DNA of 64,000 nucleotides, taken from contig QKBC01000015.1 of the NCBI GenBank assembly GCA_003246205.1, forward strand, positions 1-64,000, read 5' to 3'. Of the stretch, positions 60,855-64,000 are shown piece after piece. Origin of the DNA: Flavobacterium haoranii (GTDB lineage: Bacteria > Bacteroidota > Bacteroidia > Flavobacteriales > Flavobacteriaceae). Below the pieces are notes generated by a model. The model did not search any database. It was not told the origin of the DNA and saw nothing but the letters and a program-made list of their open reading frames with translations. The position numbers were made by a program, and so were the translations under genes. Position 1 is the first letter of the stretch. Each line of letters opens with the position of its first letter.

Positions 60855-62912
60855 CTATTTTTTGTTCTTCAAAGACTTCATTTCTTTTGACAAAGTCTCT
60901 AGCATTTGTTTTAGATCACCTATCTCATTTTCCTGTTTTTCAATAATCGCTTGTTGTTCCTGAACCGCTTTTACTAAAGGTGATAATAAGTCGTTATAGC
61001 GCACACCATACATACCATCATCTCCCACAGTAATTATTCCGCTGTTTGGTACATTATTATGAGTTAAACTCTTTTCTAACTCTTGCGCTATAAACCCATA
61101 CTCTACTTTATGTGTTTCATCGTTTTTGCGCGTATACATAACAGGATTGAGATCTTTAATGAAATCCAATCCTAAATCAGAAGGCTGGATATTTTCTTTC
61201 CATCTTCTATCGGAAGTAATTGTCCATCCTACCTGTACTCCTGCATAAACTATATTTGTATTTCCTATTCTTACTTGATTACTTCCTGTTGCAGAAGGAA
61301 CTTGAGCATCATAACCCACACCAATATTATTATCTCCGGTTGTAATACTTGATAGCGTTTGGTAACCAATTGCTGTATTATATCTCCCGGAAGCATTATT
61401 ATACAATGATTGTGTTCCTTGAGCTGTGTTCCACATTCCATCTACATTTCTATATAATGCTCCATATCCACCAGCAACATTATAAGAACCTGACACATTA
61501 CTTCTAAGAGATTGAGTTCCACTGGCGGTATTATATTCTCCTGTAGTATTGGCATATAATGCCCAATATCCGACACCTGTATTATTTCCTCCTGTAGTAT
61601 TGCTATTAAGAGCTTGTACACCGCTAGCTGTATTACCTCCTCCGGTAGTATTGGCATACAATGCCTGATTACCTACTGCTGTATTACTTCCGCCTGAAGT
61701 ATTCCATCGCATAGCTGAATCACCTAACGCTGTATTACCAGATCCTACATTATTATTATACAAAGCTTGACTACCATTGGCGGTATTCCAATTTCCTGTT
61801 GTATTATTTCTCAACGTCTGACTTCCCGTTGCTGTATTATTTCCTCCGGTCGTATTACTATAAAGTGCCCAATAACCACTTGCCGTATTACTAGCTCCTG
61901 CTGTATTACTGAATAATGATTGTGTTCCGCTAGCCGTATTCCAAGAACCGGTATCATTACTATATAATGCGCCGTATCCCGTAGCTGTATTCCAGGAGCC
62001 TATTGTATTTCCTCTCAATGCTTGCGTTCCTTCTGCTGTATTCCCGGAGCCTGTTGTATTACTTCTTAAAGCCTGATACCCCCCAGCTGTATTATTAGAT
62101 CCTGTACTGTTACTATACAAAGCATAACTTCCTTCGGCTGTATTACTTCCTCCTGTAGTATTGCTAAATAAAGCCCCATTACCATTGGCGGTATTATTAG
62201 AGCCTGTAACATTATTATATAGTGCTTGATACCCCTCGGCTGTATTATACACTCCGGTGGTATTAAAATATAAAGCTCCATACCCTAAAGCCGTATTCCA
62301 AGACCCTGTAGTATTACTATATAATGATTGAAATCCTTTAGCTGTATTGTATACACCAGTAGTATTATTGTATAAAGCTTGATAGCCTCCTCCTGTATTT
62401 CTTATTCCTGTTGTATTATTAAAACCAGACTGATAGCCTAAAAAAGTATTCTTATTATCTGTCAAGTCATCATTATTGCCTGCCTGATAACCTAAAAAGG
62501 TACTTCCATCTGTAGCAATTCCGATGCGCCCTGCTTTTTGATTATTTACCTTAAAATTTAATGCTGTATTATTGATTGTTCCCAAAAAATTAGCATCATT
62601 AATCCCTGTATTCCCGTTAACAAGCCAACTCACACCATCTGCACTCGTTGTGAATCGGATCCATTTTGTACCGTCCCAATAATAATATCCGGGCGTTACA
62701 TCAGCCGTTGTTGCCGTGTTATAAACCAATTCTGATTCTGTAGGAGTTATTACTGTTGCTGTAGTAGTATTTACTAATGCTATTCTAGGAATCAACATTC
62801 CATCATTTGTTGCTACAATATCTAATGCTCCGTTAGGTGTAGTTGTATTAACTCCAACCTGAGCTTTGACTAACATAGCTGTAAAAAAAATAAAGTAGAA
62901 TTTTATTCTCAT
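60855..62912 (-). CDS. Tail fiber-type protein with peptidase S74 intramolecular chaperone domain
   Basis: Likely start MRIKFYFIFFTAMLVKA (track start 62939); repeat stalk; C-terminal TSDRRWKENIQPSDLGLDFIKDLNPVMYTRKNDETHKVEYGFIAQELEKSL and coiled coil. Confidence 0.87.
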   Translation of the reverse strand: MRIKFYFIFFTAMLVKAQVGVNTTTPNGALDIVATNDGMLIPRIALVNTTTATVITPTESELVYNTATTADVTPGYYYWDGTKWIRFTTSADGVSWLVNGNTGINDANFLGTINNTALNFKVNNQKAGRIGIATDGSTFLGYQAGNNDDLTDNKNTFLGYQSGFNNTTGIRNTGGGYQALYNNTTGVYNTAKGFQSLYSNTTGSWNTALGYGALYFNTTGVYNTAEGYQALYNNVTGSNNTANGNGALFSNTTGGSNTAEGSYALYSNSTGSNNTAGGYQALRSNTTGSGNTAEGTQALRGNTIGSWNTATGYGALYSNDTGSWNTASGTQSLFSNTAGASNTASGYWALYSNTTGGNNTATGSQTLRNNTTGNWNTANGSQALYNNNVGSGNTALGDSAMRWNTSGGSNTAVGNQALYANTTGGGNTASGVQALNSNTTGGNNTGVGYWALYANTTGEYNTASGTQSLRSNVSGSYNVAGGYGALYRNVDGMWNTAQGTQSLYNNASGRYNTAIGYQTLSSITTGDNNIGVGYDAQVPSATGSNQVRIGNTNIVYAGVQVGWTITSDRRWKENIQPSDLGLDFIKDLNPVMYTRKNDETHKVEYGFIAQELEKSLTHNNVPNSGIITVGDDGMYGVRYNDLLSPLVKAVQEQQAIIEKQENEIGDLKQMLETLSKEMKSLKNKK
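61260..62440 (-). repeat. About 22 tandem 17-aa (51-bp) NTTGxxNTAxGxxALxx repeats
   Basis: Translation shows a strict 17-residue period (NTTGSWNTALGYGALYF NTTGVYNTAEGYQALYN NVTGSNNTANGNGALFS ...). Boundaries approximate. Confidence 0.9.
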
Positions 62913-63152
62913 CGTTTTTAGAAATTTAGTTAATAACATTTCATTTAGTGACTAAAAATATCAATAACGAGAAACGCTTTCTTTGCACAACATTCAATAT
63001 GAACAAAAAAGCAATTGAAATGAACATCAGCTGTCCTTAAATAACCTTTTTCTAAATTGATTCTTTTTTCAATGAAAAAATGTCAGGAAAACTATTCTGA
63101 TTTTAACCAACCAAAACTTATTCTTACTTTAGCAAAACCAACTTTTATTTTT

Positions 63153-63737
63153 ATGAGTTTAATTTTAGATAACATAGGTAAACACGTCACTCTGACCGAA
63201 GAAGAAAAAGTACTATTCTTATCTAAAACAAAAACTATTAACGTAAAAGCCAAGACTATGCTTTTAAATGCCGGGGAAATAAGTCGGTATACCTATTTTG
63301 TAAACCAAGGTATTTTAAGAAGTTTCAATGTAACCGATAATATTGTAGAACACGTTTTAAGCTTTGCCTGCAAAGATTGGTGGATAGGTGATATGTATAG
63401 CTTAATTTCCGGAAAACCCGGACATTTATTTATTGAAGTCATTGAAGACGCCGAGTTGGTCTTACTTTCTCGCGAAGACCAAGAAAAATTATTCCATCAG
63501 ATTCCAAAATTAGAACGTTTTTTTAGGATTTTAGTGGAAAATTCACTGGTAGCGCACCAAGAACGCTTAATGGATAATTTAAGTCTGACTGCAGAAGAAC
63601 GCTACGAGAAGTTTTGCCAAAAATATCCCAGTTTAATTACTTCTGTTCCTCAAAAACATATTGCTTCTTATATAGGTGTAACACCTGAATTCTTCAGCAA
63701 AATGAAAGCTAAACTACTCAGAAACAGCTCTCATTAA
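63153..63737 (+). CDS. Crp/Fnr family transcriptional regulator
   Basis: cNMP-binding-like fold (FVNQGILRSFNVTDNIVEHVLSFACKDWWIGDMYSLISGKPGHLFIEVIEDAELVLLSREDQEKLF) and C-terminal HTH (HIASYIGVTPEFFSKMKAKLL). ATG at 63153 preferred over 63057. Confidence 0.85.
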   Translation: MSLILDNIGKHVTLTEEEKVLFLSKTKTINVKAKTMLLNAGEISRYTYFVNQGILRSFNVTDNIVEHVLSFACKDWWIGDMYSLISGKPGHLFIEVIEDAELVLLSREDQEKLFHQIPKLERFFRILVENSLVAHQERLMDNLSLTAEERYEKFCQKYPSLITSVPQKHIASYIGVTPEFFSKMKAKLLRNSSH

Positions 63738-63775
63738 CATTTTTTAACATCGTTTTTAATCTTTCTGCCTGCTTT

Positions 63776-63821
63776 CTTAACCTAGGTTAAGTAATTCAGC
63801 CTTACCCTCATCGTAACTTTG
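63776..63821 (+). promoter_or_regulatory. 16-bp perfect palindrome upstream of a -7 box, candidate Crp/Fnr site
   Basis: CTTAACCTAGGTTAAG at 63776-63791; TAACTTTG at 63814-63821; next ATG at 63842. Confidence 0.55.
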
Positions 63822-63841
63822 TAATGTAAAAAACAAAGGAT

Positions 63842-64000
63842 ATGAAACGAGCCGATTTTATACGAAAAGGATTTCTAGCTTCCGGACTTCTATTCAGCAA
63901 TTTATTTAGAAGTCAAGAAACAGAAAAGTCAATTTCTCAAGAAGATCATTTAGGTTTCAATCATATTCCCAATACAGAATCAAAAGTTATGAAAAATGCA
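63842..64000 (+). CDS. Partial CDS, exported protein (possibly pirin family)
   Basis: MKRADFIRKGFLASGLLFSNLFRSQETEKSISQEDHLGFNHIPNTESKVMKNA..., truncated by window end; the family guess rests on the short LGFNHIPN stretch only. Confidence 0.4.
   Translation, partial: MKRADFIRKGFLASGLLFSNLFRSQETEKSISQEDHLGFNHIPNTESKVMKNA

Noticed and set aside
61260-62440. 51-bp repeats as a CRISPR array, and ORFs 61442..61657 and 62066..62281
   Set aside because: Repeats encode an in-frame 17-aa protein repeat; the small ORFs are alternate-frame readings of it.

Overview
64-kb chromosomal window that looks like a Flavobacterium-type Bacteroidota genome: low GC, TAnnTTTG promoters, and several type IX secretion system (T9SS) substrates. 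Most of it is ordinary housekeeping sequence: rlmN, a glutamate synthase-like gene, tatA, an M1 peptidase, pepE, two tandem tRNA-Gly(TCC), two L,D-transpeptidases, gpmI, map, apbE, the complete nqrABCDEF operon, apaG, pruA, rsmG, a desaturase, an aminotransferase and purT. The most interesting accessory block is about 34.4-43.0 kb. It holds a 2117-aa secreted SpvB/FG-GAP/YD-repeat/RHS-core protein with a variable C-terminal domain resembling polymorphic toxin type 44. Directly upstream (2-bp gap) is a 151-aa protein combining a signal peptide, one YD-repeat motif and a T9SS type A sorting tail. Two or three small membrane ORFs lie downstream as candidate immunity genes. A divergent HTH regulator is preceded by six TGCTAC/GTAGCA half-sites with 40-bp pitch. 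I propose this as a T9SS-linked RHS toxin system in which the sorting signal is supplied in trans. Other notable items: an ABC exporter subunit whose ATPase motifs are degenerate except Walker A, a mosaic of seven 79-aa repeats in a T9SS adhesin, about 22 17-aa repeats in an S74-chaperone protein, a multi-lesion GNAT pseudogene, and candidate operators for the TetR and Crp/Fnr regulators. No CRISPR array, transposase, integrase or rRNA was seen. All family names come from reading the translations by eye, without database searches.
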